Below the pieces are notes generated by a model that had not been told where the DNA came from, did not search any database, and worked only from the letters and a program-made list of their open reading frames with translations. The translations under genes were made by a program, and so were the position numbers. Below, in pieces: positions 7,814-15,963 of a stretch of 64,000 nt of DNA; the first letter of the stretch is position 1, and every line of letters starts with the position of its first letter. The stretch covers positions 3,724,001 to 3,788,000 of the forward strand of contig NZ_CP085636.1 in NCBI RefSeq assembly GCF_027571385.1. The letters are read 5' to 3'. The DNA comes from Shewanella sp. MTB7. Its GTDB lineage: Bacteria > Pseudomonadota > Gammaproteobacteria > Enterobacterales > Shewanellaceae.

Positions 7814-8079
7814 ATACCAATCAATATAAGAAGTTGATCTACTCAGAGTGTTTTTTGGCAAACTAATTCAAGGCGAATGGATGACATAATGGTTGTTCCC
7901 TTATGAGTTCATTCAACACAGAAGTAGGCAGCCAAAAACACTCCTTACAGGCAAGTTTTAGCGGTTCTGATGCTGTGTTAACGAGCTTAACCGTAGAATA
8001 ACTATGCTCTACACTCGTTGCCTTGCCTCAGGACCGCTAAACTCTCGCTGAGCGATCAAATCTTTATACTGATTGGTAT
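7814..8079. mobile_element. MITE-like inverted-repeat element inserted at the 3' end of bioF
   Basis: The ends are imperfect inverted repeats of about 30 bp: ATACCAATCAATATAAGAAG (from 7814) and, reading back from 8079, ATACCAATCAGTATAAAGAT; the match continues through TTGATC and TCAG. An inner pair, TTTAGCGGTTCTGA (7957-7970) and TCAGGACCGCTAAA (8028-8041), makes the whole a long hairpin. No ORF for a transposase is present, so it would be non-autonomous. The right end supplies the last codons (IPISIKI) and the stop of bioF. A TA target duplication is possible, as both ends carry TA. Confidence 0.7.
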
Positions 8080-9276
8080 GAGTGCCAATGCTAACGCGCT
8101 CACTAATTTATCTATGTCACTTTTTGTGTGCAAAGCTGTGATGGTGATCCTTAGCCTTGCACTCCCTTTAGGCACTGTTGGCGGCCGAATTGCGCCGACC
8201 CAGACACCTAAGGTTTTTAATTGTTGTGCAACGGCTAATGTTTTATCTACATCACCGATAATCAAAGGTTGAATAGGGGTGACAGAACCGCTCAAGGATA
8301 TTTCGACACTCGCACAAACTTGCTTAAAATAAGCGATATTATCCGTCAAGGTTAGCGCGCTTTGCGATGGTTCTTGGCTCAATTTCACCGCAGCTAACGC
8401 AAGGCTAGCACTGGTTGGTGACAGCGCCGTCGAATAGATGTACTCGCGTGCGTTGGAAACCAGAAAATCGATAAGCATCTGACTGCCAAGAATTGCAGCC
8501 CCCTGACAGCCTAAGGCTTTACCGAACGTCACCACTTGGATATCTGCGACTTCAGCATTGGCTGGCATCACATTCGGTGGTAAAGCCAACTGAATGCCGA
8601 ACCCATGTGCATCATCAACAATCAACCAAGCATCGTGTTTTCGACATAAACGGGACAATGCCGCTAGCGGCGCGCAGTCGCCATCCATACTGAAAATACT
8701 CTCAGTGACCAACGCCTGCGGCTTATGTTTTTCAAGTAACCGCTCAGCACTAACAAGATCATTATGCAAAAAACGCTTAAAACTGACCTGACTGTCACTC
8801 AGGCCATCAATGATTGAGGCATGCACTAATTTATCAGCCACCACGCAGTCACCGCTGTCGAACAGGGTTTTCATCAACGCGGTATTGGCACTGAAACCAG
8901 AGCAGAAAAGCAGACCAGCTTCATGACCTGTCACTCGGCAAAGTTGTTGTTCAAGCAACTGATGAGCTTGACTATAACCTGTCACTAAAGGAGATGAACC
9001 ACTGCCGACGCCATACTCTTGTGCACTGAGGTTCAATGCTGATAACAACTCTGGCGCCTGAGTTAACCCTAAATAATCATTACTGCTAAAGTTCAGATAA
9101 TCGACACCATCGACCAAAAAATGCATCGACGGCTTAGTCAATTGAACTCGAACTGAATCTATTTTTTGTCTTCGTCTCAACAATCCAGCTTGTTTAAGCT
9201 GGGCTTGCCTCGCTTTGATTTTGTCAGCCAAAGAGACTGGCTTAACCTCAAGTTTATCTGCAGATTCATTCGTCAC
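8056..9276 (-). CDS. bioF: 8-amino-7-oxononanoate synthase
   Basis: 406 residues; the family is usually about 380-390. This PLP enzyme condenses pimeloyl-ACP (or -CoA) with L-alanine. Visible motifs include FSSNDYLGL, GSGSSPLVTGY, the VDDAHGFG segment and the PLP-lysine region VVTFGKALGCQGAAILG. The start is GTG at 9276, 14 bp after bioB, with an N-terminal extension of about 30 residues. The last residues IPISIKI and the stop come from the end of the inverted-repeat element at 7814-8079, so the native C-terminus has been replaced. The enzyme core is intact. Confidence 0.93.
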   Translation of the reverse strand: MTNESADKLEVKPVSLADKIKARQAQLKQAGLLRRRQKIDSVRVQLTKPSMHFLVDGVDYLNFSSNDYLGLTQAPELLSALNLSAQEYGVGSGSSPLVTGYSQAHQLLEQQLCRVTGHEAGLLFCSGFSANTALMKTLFDSGDCVVADKLVHASIIDGLSDSQVSFKRFLHNDLVSAERLLEKHKPQALVTESIFSMDGDCAPLAALSRLCRKHDAWLIVDDAHGFGIQLALPPNVMPANAEVADIQVVTFGKALGCQGAAILGSQMLIDFLVSNAREYIYSTALSPTSASLALAAVKLSQEPSQSALTLTDNIAYFKQVCASVEISLSGSVTPIQPLIIGDVDKTLAVAQQLKTLGVWVGAIRPPTVPKGSARLRITITALHTKSDIDKLVSALALALIPISIKI

Positions 9277-9290
9277 AAAATGTTGACCTA

Positions 9291-10355
9291 TTACAGTGCG
9301 GCAGCGTCATAAAAAGCGGCACTTTGCTTATCTTTAATGGCATTAACCTTAGCTGTCGCCTTTTCAAATACCGCCTTATCTTCTTCAATACTGGCGTACT
9401 GTCCCTGTTCTGGATGTAGACCAAGACGCTTAAACAATGACATATCTTCATTTTCTTCTGGGTTATTGGTGGTCAATAATTTACAGCCGTAGAAAATCGA
9501 GTTAGCACCAGCAAAGAAACACATAGCCTGCATCTCATCGCTCATTTTCTCACGGCCAGCCGACAAACGAACCCGAGACAATGGCATCAAGATACGGGCG
9601 ACAGCAATGGTTCTCACAAAGACCAGCGGATCGAGATCATCAATATTTTCAAATGGCGTACCCGCCACTTTAACTAGCATGTTAATCGGTACAGAATCCG
9701 GATGCTGCTCCATATTAGCCAGCTGTTGCAGTAAACCAGAGCGATCACTTGCTTGCTCCCCCATACCCACAATGCCTCCGGAGCAGACTTTCATGCCCGC
9801 TGCACGCACATTGGACAAAGTATCGAGCCTATCTTGATAAGTACGAGTTGTAATGATGTCGCCATAATATTCTGGTGACGTATCTAAGTTATGGTTGTAG
9901 TAATCTAAGCCAGCTTCGGCGAGCTCTCCGGCCTGATCTGGTGACAACATACCTAAGGTCATGCACGTTTCCATGCCCATAGATTTGACCTCGCGGACCA
10001 TATCTTTCAGGTATGGCATGTCGCGCGCATGAGGATTTCGCCAAGCGGCGCCCATACAAAAACGTGATGCGCCAGCAGCTTTAGCACTACGGGCTTCGGT
10101 CAACACCTTATCAATCTCAATCAAACGCTCTTTCTCAAGACCGGTATCGTAACGCGCACTTTGAGGGCAGTATTTGCAATCTTCCGGACAAGCGCCGGTT
10201 TTAATTGATAACAAACGACTGATTTGAATCTCATTTGGATCGTAAACTTGACGATGTAAAGAGTGTGCCTTAAACAGTAGGTCATTCATTGGCAAAGAAA
10301 AAAGTGCTTCTATTTCTTCACGTTCCCAATCATGACGCAGTTGTATTTCCGACAT
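9291..10355 (-). CDS. bioB: Biotin synthase (radical SAM)
   Basis: 354 residues, typical length. It has the radical SAM cluster motif [11 protein letters not shown] (about 53-63) and the conserved [10 protein letters not shown] and [11 protein letters not shown] segments; the latter holds the Arg ligand of the 2Fe-2S cluster. It inserts sulfur into dethiobiotin. First gene of the bioBFCD run and divergent from bioA, with a 110-bp shared control region. Confidence 0.96.
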   Translation of the reverse strand: MSEIQLRHDWEREEIEALFSLPMNDLLFKAHSLHRQVYDPNEIQISRLLSIKTGACPEDCKYCPQSARYDTGLEKERLIEIDKVLTEARSAKAAGASRFCMGAAWRNPHARDMPYLKDMVREVKSMGMETCMTLGMLSPDQAGELAEAGLDYYNHNLDTSPEYYGDIITTRTYQDRLDTLSNVRAAGMKVCSGGIVGMGEQASDRSGLLQQLANMEQHPDSVPINMLVKVAGTPFENIDDLDPLVFVRTIAVARILMPLSRVRLSAGREKMSDEMQAMCFFAGANSIFYGCKLLTTNNPEENEDMSLFKRLGLHPEQGQYASIEEDKAVFEKATAKVNAIKDKQSAAFYDAAAL

Positions 10356-10422
10356 AAACCCTACCTTTTCAGCTCTATTTAATTTGTTTTTATCTTGCCT
10401 AGGATACCTGCAAGCCGTAATC

Positions 10423-10453
10423 TGTCAATGCCATCTAGCTAACAAGGTTTACT
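10423..10453. promoter_or_regulatory. Degenerate BirA operator between bioB and bioA
   Basis: TGTCAATG-N15-GGTTTACT resembles the BirA operator TGTAAACC-N15-GGTTTACA: five of eight bases match on the left, seven of eight on the right, and the spacer is exactly 15. It lies in the bioB-bioA divergent region, where the operator is expected. Confidence 0.5.
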
Positions 10454-10465
10454 AACGGTCAATTT

Positions 10466-11833
10466 ATGAACACGCCTATCGATTCAAATACCCTTGCAAA
10501 TAACAGCTCAATCGACTTCGAGTTTGATAAGCAGCATATCTGGCATCCCTATACTTCGATGAATAATGCCTTGCCCGCATTTGGTGTTGCCTCAGCAAAA
10601 GAGTGTGAGCTCACACTCCATGATGGCCGCAAACTTGTCGATGGCACCAGTTCTTGGTGGGCCTGTGTTCACGGTTACAGCCACCCCAAGATTATCCAAG
10701 CCATGCAGCACCAACTCAGCACATTGAGCCATGTTATGTTTGGTGGCATCACCCATCAGCCCGCGATTGAATTATCAAAAAAGCTAGTGGAAATCACCAG
10801 CCCAAAGCTAACTAAAGTATTCTTAGCCGATTCAGGATCCATTGCCGTCGAAGTGGCACTTAAAATGGCGCTACAGTATTGGCAAGGACGAGAGCAGCCA
10901 CAAAAGCAGCGTATTCTTACGGTCAAATCCGGCTACCACGGTGACACATTTGCAGCCATGAGTGTCTGCGATCCCGAAGGCGGCATGCACACCATGTTCG
11001 GTGACTCCGTCACCCAACATGAGTTTGTTAGTGCCCCACAGACTAAATTTGGCCAGACCTTTGATGCAAGCGAACTCGATGAGATGCGCGCTAAGCTGGA
11101 ATCTAAGCACCACACCATAGCCGCAATCATTATCGAGCCTGTCTTACAAGGTGCTGGCGGCATGCGCTTTTACAGCCCCGAATATCTGATTGGTCTGCGT
11201 AAGCTATGTGATGAATTCAATGTACTGCTTATTCTTGATGAAATAGCCACGGGATTTGGCCGTACAGGTAAACTGTTTGCTTATGAACACACACAAACTC
11301 ATGGCCAAATGGTAGAAGCCGATATTCTCTGTTTAGGCAAGGCCCTAACCGGCGGTTACATCTCCCTCGCGGTCACCCTATGCAGTGACGAGGTTGCCCA
11401 GGGGATCAGTGACTCACCTGCTGGCGTCTTTATGCATGGCCCTACCTTTATGGGTAATCCACTGGCCTGTTCTGCTGCCTCTGCTAGCTTAGACCTGCTC
11501 GCAAATAATGAATGGCAGGCCCAAGTCTGTGCCATAGAAGCGCAATTAACCGATGAGCTTGCAGAAGCCATTCATTTTCCAGAGGTTAACGATGTGCGAG
11601 TATTAGGCGCGATTGGTGTCATAGAGATGAATTCAACCGTTAACACCGCCGAGTTACAGCAGCAGTTTGTCGATTTAGGCGTCTGGATCAGACCATTCTC
11701 GAACCTTATTTACATTATGCCACCCTATGTTATCTCAAAAGAGCAACTCAGCAAGCTAACCAGAGCCATGAAAACGGTTGCAAGAAACATCACTGTTTCA
11801 GATCAACAACCTAAATTCATTAGCCACGGATAA
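10466..11833 (+). CDS. bioA: Adenosylmethionine-8-amino-7-oxononanoate aminotransferase
   Basis: 455 residues, slightly longer than the usual 430. A class-III PLP aminotransferase: HIWHPYTSM near the N-terminus (about 25), SSWWACVHGYSHP, the GYHGDTF segment, IIEPVLQGAGGM, LILDEIATGFGRTG and the PLP-lysine region CLGKALTGG. It transfers the amino group of S-adenosylmethionine to 8-amino-7-oxononanoate. Start ATG at 10466. Divergent from bioBFCD, as in most gamma-proteobacteria; convergent with bluB. Confidence 0.95.
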   Translation: MNTPIDSNTLANNSSIDFEFDKQHIWHPYTSMNNALPAFGVASAKECELTLHDGRKLVDGTSSWWACVHGYSHPKIIQAMQHQLSTLSHVMFGGITHQPAIELSKKLVEITSPKLTKVFLADSGSIAVEVALKMALQYWQGREQPQKQRILTVKSGYHGDTFAAMSVCDPEGGMHTMFGDSVTQHEFVSAPQTKFGQTFDASELDEMRAKLESKHHTIAAIIIEPVLQGAGGMRFYSPEYLIGLRKLCDEFNVLLILDEIATGFGRTGKLFAYEHTQTHGQMVEADILCLGKALTGGYISLAVTLCSDEVAQGISDSPAGVFMHGPTFMGNPLACSAASASLDLLANNEWQAQVCAIEAQLTDELAEAIHFPEVNDVRVLGAIGVIEMNSTVNTAELQQQFVDLGVWIRPFSNLIYIMPPYVISKEQLSKLTRAMKTVARNITVSDQQPKFISHG

Positions 11834-11861
11834 GCTTAACGAGTGAAAATGGGGATATGCC

Positions 11862-12527
11862 TTACCCAGCACCTGTGTCATCTGTTTTTGACCAGGTGCC
11901 ATAATGGATAGCAGAGTTAACATCTCGTCTCGGCTGCCAGCCTAATGTTTCCAATTCAGGTTTATCTTTGAAATGCGAAACATAGCCAACACACAGGTAA
12001 GCAATAATCTCTATCTCTTCAGGAATATTAAGCGCTTGACGTAATACAGAATCATGAATAATACTCACCCATCCTACACCTAAGTTTTCAGCTCTCGCTG
12101 CCAACCAAAGGTTTTGCACCGCACACACACTGCTAAACAGATCCATTTCAGCTTTAATCGTACGACCTAATACCACCGGACCATTACGGTTACGATCGCA
12201 TGTCACACAGATCCCTAAAGGGGCTTCTAAAATGCCTTCTAATTTCAGCTTACTGTACTGCTCAGCTCTATCTCCATCAAATTGAGTCGCTGAAGTTGAA
12301 TTGGCGACATCAAAACCCGCTTTTATCTTCTCTTTAGTGTGCGCCTCTTGCACCAATACAAAGTCCCAAGGTTGCATAAACCCAACACTGGGTGCATGGT
12401 GAGCAGCGGTTAATACCCGTAGCAGCACCTCTTCAGGGATCGGTTCTGGGGAAAATTCGCCGCGAACATCCCTTCGCGTAAAAATAGTTTTATAGACAGC
12501 ATCACGTTCTTTTTCGGTTATTTTCAT
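11862..12527 (-). CDS. bluB: 5,6-dimethylbenzimidazole synthase BluB
   Basis: 221 residues, a nitroreductase-fold protein with FTRRDVRGEF at the N-terminus and AAHHAPSVGFMQPWDFVLV, which are typical of BluB. BluB breaks down reduced FMN with oxygen to make the lower ligand of cobalamin. A general nitroreductase is less likely given the motif pattern. Start ATG at 12527, with TAGGAG just upstream. It ends 29 bp from the end of bioA, convergently. No other cobalamin gene is near; the cobA in this window probably serves siroheme. Confidence 0.88.
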   Translation of the reverse strand: MKITEKERDAVYKTIFTRRDVRGEFSPEPIPEEVLLRVLTAAHHAPSVGFMQPWDFVLVQEAHTKEKIKAGFDVANSTSATQFDGDRAEQYSKLKLEGILEAPLGICVTCDRNRNGPVVLGRTIKAEMDLFSSVCAVQNLWLAARAENLGVGWVSIIHDSVLRQALNIPEEIEIIAYLCVGYVSHFKDKPELETLGWQPRRDVNSAIHYGTWSKTDDTGAG

Positions 12528-12657
12528 AGGAGACTAAAGAGGTCGTAAGAGAAGTTAAGCGGATTATCTAACAAGGGGAACAAGAGCGCGAGGTTTTTGT
12601 CTCAAAATGCACAAAATTCAATAAGGTACCATCTTAATTAACGTTAAAGTTGAGCTA

Positions 12658-12686
12658 ACTTGGGGTGCTCAGCTATAACCCCAAGT
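12658..12686 (-). terminator. Hairpin downstream of the nas operon
   Basis: A perfect 9-bp inverted repeat (ACTTGGGGT / ACCCCAAGT) with an 11-base loop, about 35 bp past the stop of the 162-residue gene. It has no clear T-run, so it may be a weak terminator or an mRNA 3'-end stabiliser. Confidence 0.45.
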
Positions 12687-12718
12687 GGTATCGATAAGTA
12701 TGAGTGATTACCTTTCGA

Positions 12719-13207
12719 TCATTCGAACCATTTTTGCCAGTTTTCATTGGCACTTTTATGGGACAAAATCCCAGAGTTAAGCGCGTTCATAAAGGTTTCA
12801 GCCTGCTCCATGCCAAAGCCAGCCTGTTCAAAATTCAGCATCTGAATATTACCAATAAGTTTAAAGGGGCTAGATTGGAACATTTGGTAAAGTTCAATAG
12901 GCTGAGCTAAATCATTTGACCAGGCCTTAATCAGATAAACATCTTGTTTAGTGCCATCTTCCAGCTCAACAACACCTTCCTGAGCGTATGCCCAAGCATC
13001 TACCGAAGCTTGCTGATCCTCTATTGCTTTATGTGCAAGTTCTATCGCCTCTTGCTGGGTTGCAGCCTCGAAATTCTGAACTTCTCTTTTAGCGCCAGAT
13101 TGTAAAATAAGATACGGGACCATTAATTCACCGTTTTGCCCACTGCCAATAAATGCAGTGTGCGCCAACGTTAACCCAACAAAGTTTCCGATTAACTCTA
13201 TGTTCAT
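12719..13207 (-). CDS. Conserved-looking hypothetical protein (162 aa) after the nitrate reductase genes
   Basis: Not recognised. Acidic soluble protein without signal peptide or membrane segment; Glu/Gln-rich helical middle (FEAATQQEAIELAHKAIEDQ, about 45-65) and aromatic residues near the C-terminus (ENWQKWFE). Start ATG at 13207 has AAGGATAAATGA upstream, a fair ribosome site. It is in the same direction as nasA and the membrane fusion, 181 bp after the 150-residue gene, so co-transcription is possible but not certain. Confidence 0.6.
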   Translation of the reverse strand: MNIELIGNFVGLTLAHTAFIGSGQNGELMVPYLILQSGAKREVQNFEAATQQEAIELAHKAIEDQQASVDAWAYAQEGVVELEDGTKQDVYLIKAWSNDLAQPIELYQMFQSSPFKLIGNIQMLNFEQAGFGMEQAETFMNALNSGILSHKSANENWQKWFE

Positions 13208-13388
13208 TCATTTATCCTTGTCTATTGGCCTATCAATTAAAAATAGACCTAATTAAGCATCTTGTCGTCGATTAATTAACTGGTAACAGGTTATAAAACC
13301 TAGATATATTAAAAGATACCTGATTTAACGTCACCAATCGAGTAAAAAATGTTCGACTTAAGCAGTAATAGACCAAATAGGGTTGAGA

Positions 13389-13841
13389 TTAACTCACTGC
13401 AGGTTGCTGGACTCTAGGCTTCCATTCCCACCACTGCATCTGTTCATCAGAGACATGCTTATGAATTTTATCAGTTTGTTGCTTATAAGAGCGGCTCTGG
13501 TATATATCCCAGGTGATAAGATAATCTGGGTTAGTCACCGTCAGCCCCTCAACACTTGTGTGGAATTGACCTTTTGGCGCATTGAACCAGCAAGTCAGAT
13601 CCGTTGGGATCAGGAACTCTTTAACCGATGTTGGTGTATTTTTGTTACTGTTAACTTGCTTATCCCTCCCCTCAGACTTTAGTTGTTCGAACAGCGCTAT
13701 CATTATGCCTTTGTCGGCATCATAGGAGGTGACCTTTCCAGCCAAAAGGGACTGTTTAAGCATCTCACCTTCGGCAGTAAAATAGGTAAGTCCAATCAAA
13801 CACGTTTTCTCTATCATGGTTTCCAGTGTCAACATACTCAC
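13389..13841 (-). CDS. Hypothetical protein (150 aa) directly after the DmsBC-like fusion
   Basis: Not recognised. Soluble, no signal peptide. The N-terminal half looks like a small beta-rich domain (CLIGLTYFTAEGEML, VTSYDADKGIMIALFEQ) and the C-terminal part has tryptophans (DEQMQWWEWKPRVQ). ATG at 13841 has GAGAGGTGAGTATG just before it, with GAGGT as ribosome site at a tight spacing, or the second ATG may be used. It begins 47 bp after the stop of the membrane electron-transfer gene, which suggests the same transcript and a role linked to nitrate reduction, for example assembly; this is inference. Confidence 0.65.
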   Translation of the reverse strand: MSMLTLETMIEKTCLIGLTYFTAEGEMLKQSLLAGKVTSYDADKGIMIALFEQLKSEGRDKQVNSNKNTPTSVKEFLIPTDLTCWFNAPKGQFHTSVEGLTVTNPDYLITWDIYQSRSYKQQTDKIHKHVSDEQMQWWEWKPRVQQPAVS

Positions 13842-13888
13842 CTCTCGTTATTATTTTTTATTCAGTATTTTTTGTTGTTGCACTGCTT

Positions 13889-15919
13889 TTAATGACTCAA
13901 TAGCGCAACACCACAAGCTGGGTTATCAGCCAACCCAATGTCTCGTGCATGTTGCTCAAACCCTTTATTTTTCCAGAAAAAAGCGCCAGGCATAGTCGTA
14001 GGTATCACTAAGTTATAAAACAGAGCTCGGCCGATAAGTGCGGTAACAAGATTAATCACACTAATAGCTATCCATGCTGCAAGGTAAAGTGATTCATTCG
14101 CCGTAAATACGCTTGCATAAATCACCAGTCCAGCTGCTATCAATATATTGAAACCCAGCAGTGAATTACGTAGTAGGTAAGTTTTACCGAAGGTAGTGCA
14201 CTGCACATAATGCGCCGCTCCGCCCTCATTTTCGCTACGGTTGAGCGTGTGATTATGAGCTTTTAAACCTAGTGCCTCGATAATCAAACCCAGTAAGAAA
14301 AACACACCCAAAATTTCAACTACGCCTTGGTTCGCTTGGTTCGGCAGTGATTCGGTTTTAAAGAATATCAACATCAGTACACTACTGACCGTCGCACCGA
14401 TAGACAAACTATTGCCGACAAAACTACTAGCTGTTTGCCAATGGTTCCAAAAGGGTCTCGCTTTGATTTGGTAACATTGATTCATATAATACAAGCCTGC
14501 CGCTCCCGAAATACAGGCTATCCCCCCACTCACTTCAACAAAACTTGCCCACGGAAATAACGTGTTAAGCGTGACGGTATCCACTCCAGCGCTGTGCAAG
14601 ATTGACATTACCCACGCATTGCTAGGCATCAAAAACAGTACGGTAAGTCCCATGAAGGCAGAAAACAGGGCTAAACCTAACCCTTCTCGGCTCATAGGCG
14701 AGTAACGCAAGTTATTAAAACCACGGTAGAAGCGAAACGGTTTTCCTAAGTGCGTCACGCTCATAAATAAACCTAGGGAGGTCATGCCAATCGAGAGTAA
14801 GACCAAAGGCAAAAAGAAATTTGAGTCGGTAAATTGGATAAAAAACTCTATGCCAGCTAAAGAACCTATAAACGGGATCATAAATGTCCCCAGCGCCCCT
14901 TGCGCCAATAACGTAAATAATACCAGTGGGTTTTCACGGCTGTTCAGTTTTGACAGGTTCCAATGCCTTTGTTTACCCGCTTTTTGATCCACCACAGGTA
15001 AATACTGGCCACTCTCATCCTTATGGTACTTCACTGGCATGTCGTCAGTTCTCGTCATCTCCTCAGGCAAAGTTTTAGTCTGTTGAAAACGAATATTGGG
15101 CTGAGTGATATCAGGTGATGGAAACCCAGGAATACTGGTTTTACATTGCTGACGATTTTCAGGAGTGTTTTCAATCACACCAAAATCCAATGCATTACCT
15201 ACACAAGCAGAAACGCACGCAGGTTTTAGCCCAACTTCGAGGCGATCTACACACATGTTGCACTTTGAGACTTGCCCTTTCACTGGATCTAACTGTGGTG
15301 CATTATATGGACAAACCCAAGTGCAGTATCCACAGCCAAAGCAGGTTTCAGGATCTTGCAACACAGCGCCATATTCAGCATGTTTAGTGTATGCCCGTGT
15401 CGGGCACCCCTTTAAACATACGGGATCGTCACAGTGATTACACGCCATGGAGATATTCATCCGCTTATAATCTGGGTATGACCCGCCTTCAACATAACCC
15501 ACAGAGCGAAATGCTAAATGGGCCGGATTATCATTTTTCTCTGAACAGGCTGACTCACAAGCATGGCAACCGATACAGTTATCAGCAGTGAAGAAGAAAC
15601 CATGCTGCTTATTGCGTTCAGGATTACTACCAACCTCTGGATTACCATTAATAAACAGTGAGCGACCGACCGGATTCTCAGTTAATTCAACCAGATCGAT
15701 ACGTTTGCCGTAGCGGTTCTCTACTTCACTCGGCGTTTTTGGCAAATAGGCATAGGCTTGTTCTTCACTGCGCACTTCCCAGTGATTTGAGCGACCTACT
15801 TGTTCTTGGCCCGCTTTAGGTGTACTCACTTTACCCGGGAACTCAGGGGTAAACACACCGACATCAGCCTCAGGCTTTACTATTGTGGGCTTTGCTTTTT
15901 CAGTGATCGGAGAGTTCAT
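13889..15919 (-). CDS. DmsB-DmsC-like fusion: iron-sulfur subunit joined to quinol-type membrane anchor
   Basis: 676 residues. Residues about 105-265 form a DmsB/PsrB-type ferredoxin domain with four cysteine groups: CIGCHACESAC, CNHCDDPVCLKGC, CFGCGYCTWVC and CNMC...CVSAC. From about 335 to the end there is a DmsC-like region with about eight membrane segments (starting NPLVLFTLLAQGALG). DmsB and DmsC are normally separate. The N-terminus has no Tat or Sec signal, so the iron-sulfur domain should face the cytoplasm, like its partner NasA encoded 44 bp upstream. The likely role is passing electrons from quinol to NasA; this is inference, and the quinol site was not mapped. Confidence 0.85.
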   Translation of the reverse strand: MNSPITEKAKPTIVKPEADVGVFTPEFPGKVSTPKAGQEQVGRSNHWEVRSEEQAYAYLPKTPSEVENRYGKRIDLVELTENPVGRSLFINGNPEVGSNPERNKQHGFFFTADNCIGCHACESACSEKNDNPAHLAFRSVGYVEGGSYPDYKRMNISMACNHCDDPVCLKGCPTRAYTKHAEYGAVLQDPETCFGCGYCTWVCPYNAPQLDPVKGQVSKCNMCVDRLEVGLKPACVSACVGNALDFGVIENTPENRQQCKTSIPGFPSPDITQPNIRFQQTKTLPEEMTRTDDMPVKYHKDESGQYLPVVDQKAGKQRHWNLSKLNSRENPLVLFTLLAQGALGTFMIPFIGSLAGIEFFIQFTDSNFFLPLVLLSIGMTSLGLFMSVTHLGKPFRFYRGFNNLRYSPMSREGLGLALFSAFMGLTVLFLMPSNAWVMSILHSAGVDTVTLNTLFPWASFVEVSGGIACISGAAGLYYMNQCYQIKARPFWNHWQTASSFVGNSLSIGATVSSVLMLIFFKTESLPNQANQGVVEILGVFFLLGLIIEALGLKAHNHTLNRSENEGGAAHYVQCTTFGKTYLLRNSLLGFNILIAAGLVIYASVFTANESLYLAAWIAISVINLVTALIGRALFYNLVIPTTMPGAFFWKNKGFEQHARDIGLADNPACGVALLSH

Positions 15920-15963
15920 CAGTAGTCCTTAGCGTGAGCCATAAATTAATAATTTTTCAAAGC

